Below, in pieces: positions 1 through 9,030 of a DNA stretch of 57,208 bases. The stretch covers positions 1 to 57,208 of the forward strand of contig NZ_JBIQOI010000015.1 of the NCBI RefSeq assembly GCF_044197065.1. The letters are read 5' to 3'. The translations under genes were made by a program, and so were the position numbers. The notes beneath the pieces are model-generated. The model did not search any database and was not told the DNA's origin. It was given only the letters and a program-made list of their open reading frames with translations. This stretch comes from Kluyvera ascorbata_C. Lineage in GTDB: Bacteria; Pseudomonadota; Gammaproteobacteria; Enterobacterales; Enterobacteriaceae. Numbering within the stretch: the stretch's first letter is position 1; each line of letters begins with the position of its first letter.

Positions 1-8
1 ATGAGAAC

Positions 9-40
9 GTAGCCCGGCCGAGCGAATGCGACGCCGGGGA
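9..40. repeat. REP-like palindrome at the left edge
   Basis: An imperfect inverted repeat with cccggc and gccggg arms, of the REP type seen at seven other places in this window. It lies upstream of mrcB and probably follows the gene to the left, which is outside the window (hrpB in E. coli, from known gene order). Positions 1-8 show nothing recognisable. Confidence 0.5.
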
Positions 41-65
41 AAACTGCATAAAATTGAGAGATATC

Positions 66-89
66 TTCTTCTGTCTCGTGACAGAAGAA
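66..89 (+). other. Perfect 10-bp stem-loop in the mrcB leader
   Basis: ttcttctgtc and gacagaagaa form a perfect 10-bp stem around a tcgt tetraloop. It sits 43 bases before the mrcB start and has no T-tract, so it is not a classical terminator. A second, weaker stem (tcaggc/gcctga, 97-114) follows. Together they could structure the mrcB 5' leader; no function is assigned. Confidence 0.5.
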
Positions 90-132
90 TTGAGAATCAG
101 GCCTTTATGCCTGAATGTTGCGGAGAGAAAGC

Positions 133-2670
133 ATGGCGGGGAATGACCGCGAGCCGATTGGACGTAAAGGCAAGCCTGCACGTCCGGCAAAGCAAAAGGT
201 AAGCCGTCGACAGCTCAGAGATGATGAGTATGACGACGATTATGATGATGATGGCTATGACGATGAAAAGCCTCGCTCGCGTAAAGGCGGCGGAAAGGGG
301 AAAAAACCGCGCGGCAAACACCGCTGGTTCTGGTTCCTGGTAAAGCTGGGCATCGTTTTTGCCGTGCTGATGGCCATTTATGGCGTCTATCTGGATCAAA
401 AAATCCGCAGCCGCATTGACGGTAAAGTCTGGCAGCTTCCGGCGGCGGTGTACGGCCGCATGGTGAGCCTTGAGCCGGATATGCCGATCAGCAAGAAAGA
501 GATGGTGCAGCTGCTGACGGCGACCCAGTATCGCCAGGTCACGGCGATGACGCGCCCCGGTGAATTTACCGTACAGGCCAACAGCATCGAGATGATCCGT
601 CGTCCGTTCGATTTCCCGGACAGTAAAGAAGGGCAGGTGCGCGCGCGTCTGACCTTCTCTGGCGATCATCTGGAAACCATCGAGAATCTGGACAGCAACC
701 GCCAGTTCGGTTTCTTCCGTCTCGACCCGCGCCTTATCACCATGATGTCCTCGCCAAACGGCGAGCAGCGTCTGTTTGTGCCGCGCAGTGGGTTCCCGGA
801 TCTGCTGATCGATACGCTTATCGCGACCGAAGACCGTCACTTCTACGAGCACGACGGTATTAGCTTCTACTCAATGGGGCGCGCAGTGCTGGCGAACCTG
901 ACCGCGGGTAGAACGGTGCAGGGGGCGAGTACGCTGACCCAGCAGCTGGTGAAGAACCTGTTCCTCTCCAGCGAGCGTTCCTACTGGCGTAAGGCGAACG
1001 AAGCCTACATGGCGCTGATCATGGACGCCCGCTACAGCAAAGATCGCATTCTTGAGCTGTATATGAACGAGGTCTACCTCGGTCAGAGCGGCGACAATGA
1101 AATCCGCGGCTTCCCGCTGGCGAGCCTGTACTACTTTGGCCGTCCAGTGGAAGAGCTGAGCCTTGACCAGCAGGCGCTGCTGGTGGGCATGGTGAAAGGG
1201 GCTTCTATCTATAACCCGTGGCGTAACCCGAAACTGGCGCTGGAGCGTCGTAACCTGGTTCTGCGCCTGCTGCAACAGCAGAAGGTTATCGATCAGGAGC
1301 TTTACGACATGCTGAGCGCGCGTCCGCTGGGCGTACAGCCGCGCGGCGGGGTGATTTCGCCGCAGCCTGCGTTTATGCAGATGGTGCGTCAGGAGCTGCA
1401 GGCTAAGCTGGGCGATAAAGTGAAAGATCTCTCCGGCGTGAAGATCTTTACCACCTTCGACTCGGTGGCGCAGGATGCGGCAGAAAAAGCGGCAACCGAC
1501 GGCATTCCGGTGCTGAAGAAACAGCGTAAGCTCAGCGACCTTGAAACCGCGATGGTGGTGGTTGACCGCTTCAGCGGCGAAGTGCGGGCGATGGTAGGCG
1601 GCGCTGAACCGCAGTTTGCGGGCTACAACCGCGCGATGCAGGCACGTCGTTCAATTGGTTCTCTGGCTAAGCCGGCGACCTATCTGACGGCGTTAAGTCA
1701 GCCGAATCAGTATCGTCTGAACACCTGGATTGCCGATGCGCCAATTGCGCTGCGTCAGCCGAATGGTCAGGTGTGGTCACCGCAGAACGACGATCGTCGC
1801 TATAGCGGCCAGGTGATGCTGGTGGATGCGCTGACGCGTTCCATGAACGTGCCGACCGTTAACCTCGGTATGGCGCTGGGTCTGCCAGCGGTTACCGACA
1901 CCTGGCTGAAGCTGGGCGCGCCGAAAGATCAGCTCAACGCCGTGCCGGCGATGTTGCTGGGGGCGCTGAACCTGACGCCAATTGAAGTGGCGCAGGCGTT
2001 CCAGACTATCGCCAGCGGCGGTAATCGCGCGCCGTTGTCGGCGCTGCGTTCGGTGATTGCGGAAGACGGTACCGTGCTGTACCAGAGCTATCCGCAGGCT
2101 GAACGTGCCGTTCCGGCACAGGCGGCTTATCTGACGCTGTGGACCATGCAGCAGGTTGTGCAGCGCGGTACCGGTCGTCAACTGGGCGCGAAATACCCGA
2201 ACCTGCATCTGGCAGGGAAAACCGGGACCACCAACAACAACGTCGATACCTGGTTTGCCGGGATTGACGGTCGTGAAGTGGTGATCACCTGGGTAGGCCG
2301 TGATAATAACCAGCCGACCAAGCTGTACGGCGCGAGCGGTGCGATGTCCATCTACCAGCGTTATCTGCAAACCCAGTCGCCTATCGCGCTGGATCTGACG
2401 CCGCCGGAAGACGTGGTGAACATGGGCGTAGACGACGGCGGTAACTTCGTCTGCGGCGGCGGTGGCACCCGTATGCTGCCGGTCTGGACCACCGACCCGG
2501 ATTCACTCTGCCAGCAGAGCCAGCAGGCCATCGAGCAGCAGCAGTCAGCGAACCCGTTTGACTCTTCCTCTTCACAGCCTCAGCAGCAACAGCAGCAGCA
2601 GCCGGCGCAGGAGAAGAAAGACAGCGACGGTGTAGCGGGTTGGATTAAGGATATGTTCGGCGGCAACTAA
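133..2670 (+). CDS. mrcB: Penicillin-binding protein 1b, bifunctional peptidoglycan synthase
   Basis: A class A PBP that polymerises lipid II and cross-links the strands during cell-wall growth, anchored in the inner membrane. The protein has 845 residues. It has an acidic Asp/Tyr-rich stretch followed by a Lys/Gly/Arg-rich one in the cytoplasmic tail (about 26-63) and one membrane segment (about 64-87). Next come a UB2H-type region that in E. coli binds LpoB, the glycosyltransferase domain with catalytic Glu233 in ATEDRHFYEHDG, and the transpeptidase domain with Ser510 of SLAK and a later KTGT box. The C-terminal tail is Gln-rich. The start at 133 gives MAGNDRE as in E. coli and has GGAGAG upstream; an ATG six codons earlier is in frame but less likely. 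The internal Met that starts the short gamma form in E. coli is absent. Confidence 0.98.
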   Translation: MAGNDREPIGRKGKPARPAKQKVSRRQLRDDEYDDDYDDDGYDDEKPRSRKGGGKGKKPRGKHRWFWFLVKLGIVFAVLMAIYGVYLDQKIRSRIDGKVWQLPAAVYGRMVSLEPDMPISKKEMVQLLTATQYRQVTAMTRPGEFTVQANSIEMIRRPFDFPDSKEGQVRARLTFSGDHLETIENLDSNRQFGFFRLDPRLITMMSSPNGEQRLFVPRSGFPDLLIDTLIATEDRHFYEHDGISFYSMGRAVLANLTAGRTVQGASTLTQQLVKNLFLSSERSYWRKANEAYMALIMDARYSKDRILELYMNEVYLGQSGDNEIRGFPLASLYYFGRPVEELSLDQQALLVGMVKGASIYNPWRNPKLALERRNLVLRLLQQQKVIDQELYDMLSARPLGVQPRGGVISPQPAFMQMVRQELQAKLGDKVKDLSGVKIFTTFDSVAQDAAEKAATDGIPVLKKQRKLSDLETAMVVVDRFSGEVRAMVGGAEPQFAGYNRAMQARRSIGSLAKPATYLTALSQPNQYRLNTWIADAPIALRQPNGQVWSPQNDDRRYSGQVMLVDALTRSMNVPTVNLGMALGLPAVTDTWLKLGAPKDQLNAVPAMLLGALNLTPIEVAQAFQTIASGGNRAPLSALRSVIAEDGTVLYQSYPQAERAVPAQAAYLTLWTMQQVVQRGTGRQLGAKYPNLHLAGKTGTTNNNVDTWFAGIDGREVVITWVGRDNNQPTKLYGASGAMSIYQRYLQTQSPIALDLTPPEDVVNMGVDDGGNFVCGGGGTRMLPVWTTDPDSLCQQSQQAIEQQQSANPFDSSSSQPQQQQQQQPAQEKKDSDGVAGWIKDMFGGN

Positions 2671-2682
2671 GGTTGCCCCCGG

Positions 2683-2780
2683 TTCGGTGCCGATCCCGGC
2701 GTCACTTCGTTCGGCCGGGCTACAGCCGATTTTGTAGCCCGGACGAGGCGTTCACGCCGACGCCGGGATGGCTCGGTGCC
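2683..2780. repeat. BIME (clustered REP palindromes) after mrcB
   Basis: Three GC-rich palindromic modules follow the mrcB stop. The outer arms (cggtgccgatcccggcgt at left, acgccgggatggctcggtgcc at right, nearly complementary) face each other, so the block could fold into one large hairpin. It precedes the T-tract terminator at 2792. Such elements typically protect mRNA 3' ends or bind gyrase or IHF; which applies here is unknown. Confidence 0.85.
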
Positions 2781-2791
2781 GTATTAGTACT

Positions 2792-2820
2792 AAGCCTCTG
2801 CGTTGCGCAGGGGCTTTTTT
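2792..2820 (+). terminator. Rho-independent terminator of mrcB
   Basis: aagcctctgcg and cgcaggggctt pair over 11 positions (one G-T wobble) around a ttg loop, followed by a run of T. With the BIME and this terminator the 326-base gap between mrcB and fhuA is explained up to 2820. The AT-rich remainder holds the fhuA promoter. Confidence 0.85.
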
Positions 2821-2920
2821 ATCTCTAAGTTTTTTCTTTTTCTTAACGCCATTATTTCATCTGTTTAATTCTTAACCCCTTAATTCTGGTAGGGACTTAT
2901 ATCGCTTGCTATGCGTGCAA

Positions 2921-2974
2921 TGCATGACCTATTATTTCCATCGTTATAATAATAATTCTCGTTTACGTTATCAT
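2921..2974 (+). promoter_or_regulatory. fhuA promoter with overlapping Fur box
   Basis: A consensus -10 TATAAT lies at 2945-2950; the -35 region (tgcatga, 2921-2927) is weak. AT-rich sequence at 2950-2974, read on the opposite strand as aatgataacgtaaacgagaa, resembles tandem NATAAT Fur hexamers. Its place over the start of transcription fits iron-dependent repression, as known for E. coli fhuA. The Fur assignment is by pattern and context. Confidence 0.7.
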
Positions 2975-2996
2975 TCACTTCATCAGAGATATACCA

Positions 2997-5231
2997 ATGG
3001 CGCGTCTTAAAACTGCTCAGCCAACCCACTCGCTGCGTAAACTCGCGGTCGTAGTAGCCACGGCGGTTAGCGGCATGTCTGTCTATGCACAGGCTGCAGA
3101 AAAACCAAAAGAAGAAACCATCACCGTTACCGCAGCTCCAGCCGCTCAGGAAAGTGCCTGGGGTCCGGCGGCAACGATTGCGGCGAAGCGTTCCGCAACG
3201 GCAACCAAAACGGATACGCCGATTGAGAAGACGCCACAGTCTATTTCAGTCGTCACCAATGAAGAGATGCAGATTCACCAGTCTCGTTCCGTCAAGGAAG
3301 CGTTGGGTTACACCCCGGGCGTAGTGGTGAGTAACCGTGGTGCGTCTAACACCTATGATTTTGTTAGCATTCGTGGGTTCACTTCAGTTGGTCTCAGCCA
3401 GAACAACTATCTGGATGGTCTGAAGCTGCAAGGTAACTTCTACAACGATGCAGTGATCGACCCTTATATGCTGGAACGCGTTGAGTTGATGCGCGGACCA
3501 ACTTCCGTTCTGTACGGTAAGAGCAACCCGGGTGGGATCATCTCAATGGTCAGCAAACGCCCAACGACTGAACCGCTGAAAGAAGTGCAGTTCAAAATGG
3601 GAACAAACAATCTGTTCCAAACCGGTTTTGATTTCAGCGATGCGCTGGATGATAACGGTGAATTCTCTTACCGCCTGACCGGGCTGGCTCGTTCTAATAA
3701 CGAACAGCAGAATCATGCGGAGCAGCAACGCTACACCATCGCGCCATCTTTCTCCTGGCGTCCTGATGATAAAACCAACTTTACATTCCTTTCTTATTTC
3801 CAGAATGAGCCTGAAACTGGCTACTATGGTTGGTTACCGAAAGAAGGGACCGTTCAGCCGTTACCGAATGGCTCACGTCTGCCTAGCGACTTTAATGAAG
3901 GTGCTAAAAACAATAGCTATTCGCGCAACGAGAAAATGGTTGGCTATAGCTTCGAACACGGTTTCAATGACACCTTCACCGTACGCCAGAATTTACGCTT
4001 TGCCGAAATGAAAACGGCCCAGCAGAGTGTTTATGGTACCGGTATCTGTACCACTAACACTTTTAACGCCCCATGCCAGGCCATTTCTGCCGCCGATCGC
4101 GATCACTATCTCGGACGCGGTACCGTCGTTGATAACGAACGCTTACAGAACTTTAGCGTTGACACTCAACTTCAAAGTAATTTTGCCACGGGGACGGTTG
4201 ACCATACGTTGCTGACCGGTATTGATTTCATGCGTATGCGTAACGATATCAATGCCAAGTTTGGCACCGCGCCGGCGCTCGACCTCTATAACCCGCAAAC
4301 CCTGAATAACTTTGATTTCGACTCGGCTGAACCGTATCAGATGAATGAAACCAAACAAACGGGTATTTACGTTCAGGACCAGGCTGAATGGGACAAATGG
4401 GTCTTCACTCTGGGTGGCCGATATGATTGGTCTCAGCAAGCGACTACTGTCAGAGAGAACTCAACCACTCCAGTGGGTGGCTACATTGAACGTAATGACC
4501 ATCAGTTCACATGGCGTGGCGGTGTAAACTATCTGTTTGATAACGGTATTTCTCCGTATGTGAGCTACAGCCAGTCTTTCGAGCCTAACGCATTCGATCT
4601 GTATAGCGTGCCACGCATGGCGTTTGCACCATCTAAGGGCGAGCAGTACGAAGCTGGTGTGAAATATGTGCCGAAAGATATGCCAATTGTCATTACGGCA
4701 GCGGCATATCACCTGACTAAAACGAATACCCTGACTACCGATCCGAACAACTCTAACCTTCAGGTTCCATCGGGTGAAGTTCGTTCGCAGGGCTTTGAGT
4801 TTGAAGCTAAGGCAGCGGTTAATGCCAATATCAACGTAACGGCTTCGTACACCTATACTGATGCTGAGTACACGAAAGACACGAATCTGAAGGGTAACAA
4901 TGTTGAGCAGGTTCCGCAGAATATGGCCTCATTATGGGGGGATTACACCTTCCACGATGGCGCTCTTTCTGGCCTGACGTTGGGTACCGGTGGTCGCTTT
5001 ATTGGCTCTAGCTACGGTGACCCGGCAAACACCTTCAAGGTGGGTAGCGCAGCAGTGATGGATGCGGTTGTTAAATATGACCTGGCTCGTTTCGGTATGG
5101 CTGGTTCCAGCATTGCAGTCAATGTGACTAACCTGCTCGATCGTGAATATGTTTCCAGCTGCTTCCAGACCTACGGTTGCTTCTGGGGCGCAGAGCGTCA
5201 GGTTGTTGCCACCGCAACGTTCCGTTTCTAA
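2997..5231 (+). CDS. fhuA: Ferrichrome outer membrane receptor, TonB-dependent
   Basis: Imports ferrichrome-type hydroxamate siderophores across the outer membrane using TonB energy; the E. coli protein is also a receptor for phages T1, T5 and phi80 and for colicin M. The precursor has 744 residues. The signal peptide ends at AQA (33), a TonB box TITVTA lies at 41-46, then a plug domain (to about 190) and a 22-strand barrel ending in Phe. Two cysteine pairs match E. coli: 351/360 in the region of gating loop 4 and 722/728 near the C terminus. Transmembrane regions are conserved, but loop regions such as 340-375 and 418-440 differ clearly from E. coli. First gene of fhuACDB. Confidence 0.97.
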   Translation: MARLKTAQPTHSLRKLAVVVATAVSGMSVYAQAAEKPKEETITVTAAPAAQESAWGPAATIAAKRSATATKTDTPIEKTPQSISVVTNEEMQIHQSRSVKEALGYTPGVVVSNRGASNTYDFVSIRGFTSVGLSQNNYLDGLKLQGNFYNDAVIDPYMLERVELMRGPTSVLYGKSNPGGIISMVSKRPTTEPLKEVQFKMGTNNLFQTGFDFSDALDDNGEFSYRLTGLARSNNEQQNHAEQQRYTIAPSFSWRPDDKTNFTFLSYFQNEPETGYYGWLPKEGTVQPLPNGSRLPSDFNEGAKNNSYSRNEKMVGYSFEHGFNDTFTVRQNLRFAEMKTAQQSVYGTGICTTNTFNAPCQAISAADRDHYLGRGTVVDNERLQNFSVDTQLQSNFATGTVDHTLLTGIDFMRMRNDINAKFGTAPALDLYNPQTLNNFDFDSAEPYQMNETKQTGIYVQDQAEWDKWVFTLGGRYDWSQQATTVRENSTTPVGGYIERNDHQFTWRGGVNYLFDNGISPYVSYSQSFEPNAFDLYSVPRMAFAPSKGEQYEAGVKYVPKDMPIVITAAAYHLTKTNTLTTDPNNSNLQVPSGEVRSQGFEFEAKAAVNANINVTASYTYTDAEYTKDTNLKGNNVEQVPQNMASLWGDYTFHDGALSGLTLGTGGRFIGSSYGDPANTFKVGSAAVMDAVVKYDLARFGMAGSSIAVNVTNLLDREYVSSCFQTYGCFWGAERQVVATATFRF

Positions 5232-5239
5232 TCACCTCC

Positions 5240-5262
5240 AGGGCGCGGGTTTTCCGCGCCCT
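5240..5262 (+). other. Stem-loop between fhuA and fhuC
   Basis: agggcgcgg and ccgcgccct form a perfect 9-bp stem with a gtttt loop, followed only by ttaa. The short T-run suggests partial termination or mRNA 3'-end protection rather than full termination. This would let the receptor be made in excess of the transporter genes downstream (inference). Confidence 0.6.
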
Positions 5263-5279
5263 TTAACATGTTGACGGTT

Positions 5280-6077
5280 ATGCAGGACAACACAACTCAT
5301 TCTGATACGACCTTTTCTCTGGAACAGGTCGTTTTTCGCGTTCCAGGCCGTACGCTTCTTCATCCTCTCTCTTTAACTTTTCCCGCGGGCAAAGTGACCG
5401 GTCTTATCGGTCATAACGGCTCGGGCAAATCCACGCTGCTGAAAATGCTTGGTCGCCATCAGCCGCCGTCGGAAGGGGAGATCGTGCTCGATGGTCAGCC
5501 GCTGGCAAGCTGGAACAGTAAAGCGTTTGCCCGTAAGGTCGCTTATTTGCCGCAGCAACTGCCGCCCGCAGAAGGGATGACCGTACGTGAACTGGTGGCG
5601 ATTGGTCGCTACCCGTGGCACGGCGCGCTGGGCCGCTTTGGCGTGGCCGATCGTGAAAAGGTCGAGGAAGCGATTTCCCTCGTAGGGCTGAAACCGCTGG
5701 CGTATCGGCTGGTTGATAGTCTCTCAGGCGGCGAACGTCAGCGTGCGTGGATAGCCATGCTGGTAGCGCAGGACAGCCGCTGTCTGTTGCTCGATGAACC
5801 GACTTCGGCGTTGGATATTGCCCATCAGGTGGATGTGCTGGCGCTGGTGCATCGCCTCAGCCAGCAGCGCGGGCTGACGGTGGTTGCCGTTCTGCACGAT
5901 ATTAATATGGCGGCGCGCTACTGTGATTATCTGGTGGCGCTTCGCGGCGGTGAAATGATTGCTCAGGGAACGCCGGATGAACTGATGCGCAGCGACACGC
6001 TGGAGCAGATTTATGGCATTCCAATGGGCATTCTGCCGCATCCAGCCGGTGCTGCACCGGTAAGTTTTGTCTATTGA
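5280..6077 (+). CDS. fhuC: Iron(III)-hydroxamate ABC transporter ATPase
   Basis: The ATPase that drives FhuB to carry hydroxamate siderophores from the periplasm into the cytoplasm. The protein has 265 residues, with Walker A GHNGSGKST (44-52), signature LSGGERQ (148-154), Walker B LLLDE (169-173) and the H-loop His in AVLHDIN. The ATG at 5280 gives MQDNTTHSDTTF, which matches the E. coli length exactly; an in-frame ATG at 5268 is less likely. The ribosome binding site is weak (gacgg). The stop at 6075-6077 overlaps the fhuD start by one base, so the two are probably translationally coupled. Confidence 0.97.
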   Translation: MQDNTTHSDTTFSLEQVVFRVPGRTLLHPLSLTFPAGKVTGLIGHNGSGKSTLLKMLGRHQPPSEGEIVLDGQPLASWNSKAFARKVAYLPQQLPPAEGMTVRELVAIGRYPWHGALGRFGVADREKVEEAISLVGLKPLAYRLVDSLSGGERQRAWIAMLVAQDSRCLLLDEPTSALDIAHQVDVLALVHRLSQQRGLTVVAVLHDINMAARYCDYLVALRGGEMIAQGTPDELMRSDTLEQIYGIPMGILPHPAGAAPVSFVY

Positions 6078-6967
6078 TGACTGATTCGAATTTGATAAAC
6101 CGTCGCCGTTTTCTCGCGGCGATGGCGCTCTCGCCGCTGCTCTGGCAGATGCAAAAAGCGCAGGCCGCACCCGTTAACGCGGAACGTATTGTGGCGCTGG
6201 AGTGGCTGCCCGTGGAGCTGATGCTGGCGCTGGGCGTCACGCCCTACGGCGTGGCGGATATCCCCAACTACCGTATGTGGGTCAACGAGCCGGTGCTGCC
6301 GGACTCGGTCATTGACGTTGGGCTGCGCACCGAACCTAATCTTGAACTGCTGACCCAGATGAAGCCCTCTATGCTGGTCTGGTCCGCAGGCTACGGTCCT
6401 TCACCGAAGATCCTCGCGCGTATTGCGCCGGGGCGCAGCTTTGCCTTCAGCGACGGCAAACAGCCGCTGGAACAGGCGCGACGCTCGCTGCTGGAAATGG
6501 CGGAGCTGCTCAACAAGCAGGATGTGGCCCATCGCCATCTGGCGGAGTTTGATGCCTATATCGATAGTCTGAAGCCACGCTTTGCACAGCGCGGTGAACG
6601 CCCGCTGCTGCTGATGTCGCTGCTCGACCCGCGGCATATGCTGGTGTTTGGCCCGAATTGCCTGTTCCAGGAAATTCTTGACCGTCTGGGTGTGAAAAAC
6701 GCCTGGCAAGGCGAAACCAATTTCTGGGGCAGCACGGTGGTCGGTATCGACAGGCTGGCGGCCTACAAAGACGTCGACGTACTCTGCTTTGACCACGGCA
6801 ACGCAGCCGATATGCGCCGCCTGGCCGCCACGCCGTTATGGCAGGCAATGCCGTTTGTGCGCGCCAACCGCGTGCAGAACGTCACGGCGGTGTGGTTCTA
6901 TGGCGCGACGCTGTCGGCGATGAACTTCGCCCGCATTCTCGACAATGCATTGGGAGGCAAAGCGTGA
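6077..6967 (+). CDS. fhuD: Periplasmic hydroxamate siderophore-binding protein
   Basis: Binds ferrichrome, aerobactin and related hydroxamates in the periplasm and delivers them to FhuB. The protein has 296 residues, as in E. coli. The N terminus INRRRFLAAMALS carries a twin-arginine motif followed by a short hydrophobic stretch and an AQA cleavage site near residue 31, so export is likely through Tat. The rest is a cluster 8 (type III) binding protein fold, conserved at SVIDVGLRTEPNLELL and WQGETNFWGST. The ATG at 6077 overlaps the fhuC stop (TGATG); a TTG one codon earlier is possible. The stop overlaps the GTG start of fhuB. Confidence 0.97.
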   Translation: MTDSNLINRRRFLAAMALSPLLWQMQKAQAAPVNAERIVALEWLPVELMLALGVTPYGVADIPNYRMWVNEPVLPDSVIDVGLRTEPNLELLTQMKPSMLVWSAGYGPSPKILARIAPGRSFAFSDGKQPLEQARRSLLEMAELLNKQDVAHRHLAEFDAYIDSLKPRFAQRGERPLLLMSLLDPRHMLVFGPNCLFQEILDRLGVKNAWQGETNFWGSTVVGIDRLAAYKDVDVLCFDHGNAADMRRLAATPLWQAMPFVRANRVQNVTAVWFYGATLSAMNFARILDNALGGKA

Positions 6968-8946
6968 AAACGACCCGCTCTCCTTTTGCCGTGATACTAC
7001 TGCTGGCGCTATTCGTCGTCGCGCTGGTGATGACCTGGTTTAACTTCAACCTGGCGTTGCCCAACGCGCTGTGGTTCCAGGCAATGCGCCAGCCGGATAT
7101 TAACGCCATTGACCAGATGCTGTTCCACTACAGCCTGGTGCCTCGTCTGGCTATCTCCCTGCTGGTGGGGGCAGGTCTGGGGCTGGTAGGCGTTCTGTTC
7201 CAGCAGGTGCTGCGTAACCCGCTGGCTGAGCCGACGACGCTCGGCGTGGCAACCGGCGCCCAACTGGGGATGACAATAACCACGCTGTGGGCGATACCGG
7301 GCGTGCTGACTTCGCAGTTTGCTGCCCTGGCGGGCGCCTGTATCGTCGGCGCGCTGGTCTTCGGCGTAGCGTGGGGCAAACGTCTCTCGCCGGTGACGCT
7401 GATTCTGGCTGGGCTGGTGGTGAGCCTGTACTGTGGCGCGATTAACCAGCTGATGGTGATTTTCCATCACGACCAGCTGCAAAGCATGTTCTTGTGGAGC
7501 ACCGGGACGCTGACGCAAACCGACTGGAGCGTGGTACAACGCCTGTGGCCTCAGCTGTTGGGCGGCGTCATGTTGACGCTGCTGCTGCTGCGTCCGTTAA
7601 CGTTGATGGGCTTGGACGACGGCGTGGCGCGCAACCTGGGGCTGGCGCTGTCGCTGGCACGTCTGGGCGCGCTAACGCTGGCTATCGTTATCAGCGCCTT
7701 CCTCGTCAATGCGGTGGGGATTATTGGCTTTATCGGCCTGTTTGCGCCGCTGCTGGCGAAGATGCTCGGCGCGCGGCGTCTGCTCTCTCGACTGATACTG
7801 GCTCCGCTGATTGGTGCGCTGATTCTGTGGCTTTCCGACCAACTTATTCTTTGGCTCACCCGCGTGTGGATGGAAGTCTCGACCGGTTCCGTGACCGCGC
7901 TGATTGGCGCACCGCTGTTGCTTTGGCTGTTGCCACGGCTGCGCAGCATGAGTGCGCCGTCAATGAATGCCAGCGATAACGTGGCGAATGAACGTCAGAA
8001 CGTGCAGTGGTTTGCGCTAGGCGGGCTGGTGATTCTGCTGGCGGCGATGTTCGTTGCCCTGTCGCTGGGTCGCGATGCGCAGAGCTGGCACTGGGCCAGC
8101 GGTACGCTGCTTGACCAACTGGCGCAGTGGCGCTGGCCGCGTATTGCGTCGGCGCTGATTGCAGGGGTGATGCTGGCGGTAGCGGGCTGTATTATTCAGC
8201 GCTTAACGGGTAACCCGATGGCGAGCCCTGAAGTGCTGGGGATAAGCTCGGGTGCGGCGTTTGGCGTGGTCTTGATGCTGTTTGTGGTACCGGGCAACGC
8301 GTTTGGCTGGCTGCTGCCGGCAGGGAGTCTGGGGGCGGCGGTGACGTTGCTGATTATCCTGATTGCCGCCGGGCGCGGTGGGTTTTCGCCGCACCGCATG
8401 CTGCTGGCGGGGATGGCGCTCAGTACCGCATTCACCATGCTGCTGATGATGCTGCAAGCGAGCGGTGACCCGCGCATGGCGCAGATCCTGACGTGGATCT
8501 CCGGCTCAACCTATAACGCGACCGCTGAGCAGGTGGTGCAGTCGGCTATTGCGATGGTGATTCTCCTGCTGCTGGTGCCGCTGTGCCGCCGCTGGTTAAC
8601 CATTCTGCCGCTGGGCGGTGAGACGGCGCGGTCTATCGGGATGGCGCTCTCTCCAGCGCGTATCGCACTGCTGCTGCTGGCGGCATGCCTGACGGCGGCG
8701 GCCACGCTGACCATCGGGCCACTAAGTTTTGTTGGACTGATGGCACCGCATATTGCACGCATGATGGGCTTCCGTCGTACGATGCCGCACATTGTGATTT
8801 CCGCGCTGATCGGGGGGCTGATGCTGGTGTTTGCCGACTGGTGTGGACGCATGCTGATGTTCCCGTATCAGGTGCCAGCAGGGCTGCTGTCGACCTTTAT
8901 CGGTGCACCGTACTTTATCTATCTGCTGAGAAAGCAGAGTCGATAA
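6964..8946 (+). CDS. fhuB: Iron(III)-hydroxamate permease, fused double-length subunit
   Basis: Inner membrane channel of the ferrichrome transporter. The protein has 660 residues and two homologous halves, each with about ten membrane helices. The conserved GNPLAEPTTLG-type and GNPMASPEVLG segments in the two halves are the sites where the ATPase docks in this family. The start is GTG at 6964, overlapping the fhuD stop in GTGA and preceded by GGGAGG at 6952-6957; this gives exactly the E. coli length. A longer open frame runs back into fhuD but has no other support. Last gene of the operon; a REP block follows before the convergent hemL. Confidence 0.97.
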   Translation: MKTTRSPFAVILLLALFVVALVMTWFNFNLALPNALWFQAMRQPDINAIDQMLFHYSLVPRLAISLLVGAGLGLVGVLFQQVLRNPLAEPTTLGVATGAQLGMTITTLWAIPGVLTSQFAALAGACIVGALVFGVAWGKRLSPVTLILAGLVVSLYCGAINQLMVIFHHDQLQSMFLWSTGTLTQTDWSVVQRLWPQLLGGVMLTLLLLRPLTLMGLDDGVARNLGLALSLARLGALTLAIVISAFLVNAVGIIGFIGLFAPLLAKMLGARRLLSRLILAPLIGALILWLSDQLILWLTRVWMEVSTGSVTALIGAPLLLWLLPRLRSMSAPSMNASDNVANERQNVQWFALGGLVILLAAMFVALSLGRDAQSWHWASGTLLDQLAQWRWPRIASALIAGVMLAVAGCIIQRLTGNPMASPEVLGISSGAAFGVVLMLFVVPGNAFGWLLPAGSLGAAVTLLIILIAAGRGGFSPHRMLLAGMALSTAFTMLLMMLQASGDPRMAQILTWISGSTYNATAEQVVQSAIAMVILLLLVPLCRRWLTILPLGGETARSIGMALSPARIALLLLAACLTAAATLTIGPLSFVGLMAPHIARMMGFRRTMPHIVISALIGGLMLVFADWCGRMLMFPYQVPAGLLSTFIGAPYFIYLLRKQSR

Positions 8947-8949
8947 AAA

Positions 8950-9030
8950 AGCCGGATGGCGCATGCGCTTATCCGGCCTACAGATTGTGCGATTTACGTA
9001 GGCCGGGTAAGGCGAAGCCGCCACCCGGCA
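8950..9030. repeat. REP pair (BIME) between convergent fhuB and hemL
   Basis: Two REP units in opposite orientation, beginning with gccggatggcgcatgcgc and ending with the complementary-type gtaggccgggtaaggcga arm. It fills almost the whole 96-base gap between the 3' ends of fhuB and hemL. No separate T-tract terminator is visible on either strand. Confidence 0.9.

Noticed and set aside
6838..6963. N-terminal extension of FhuB into fhuD
   Set aside because: The GTG at 6964 has a good ribosome binding site and gives the exact E. coli length; the extension overlaps fhuD coding sequence.
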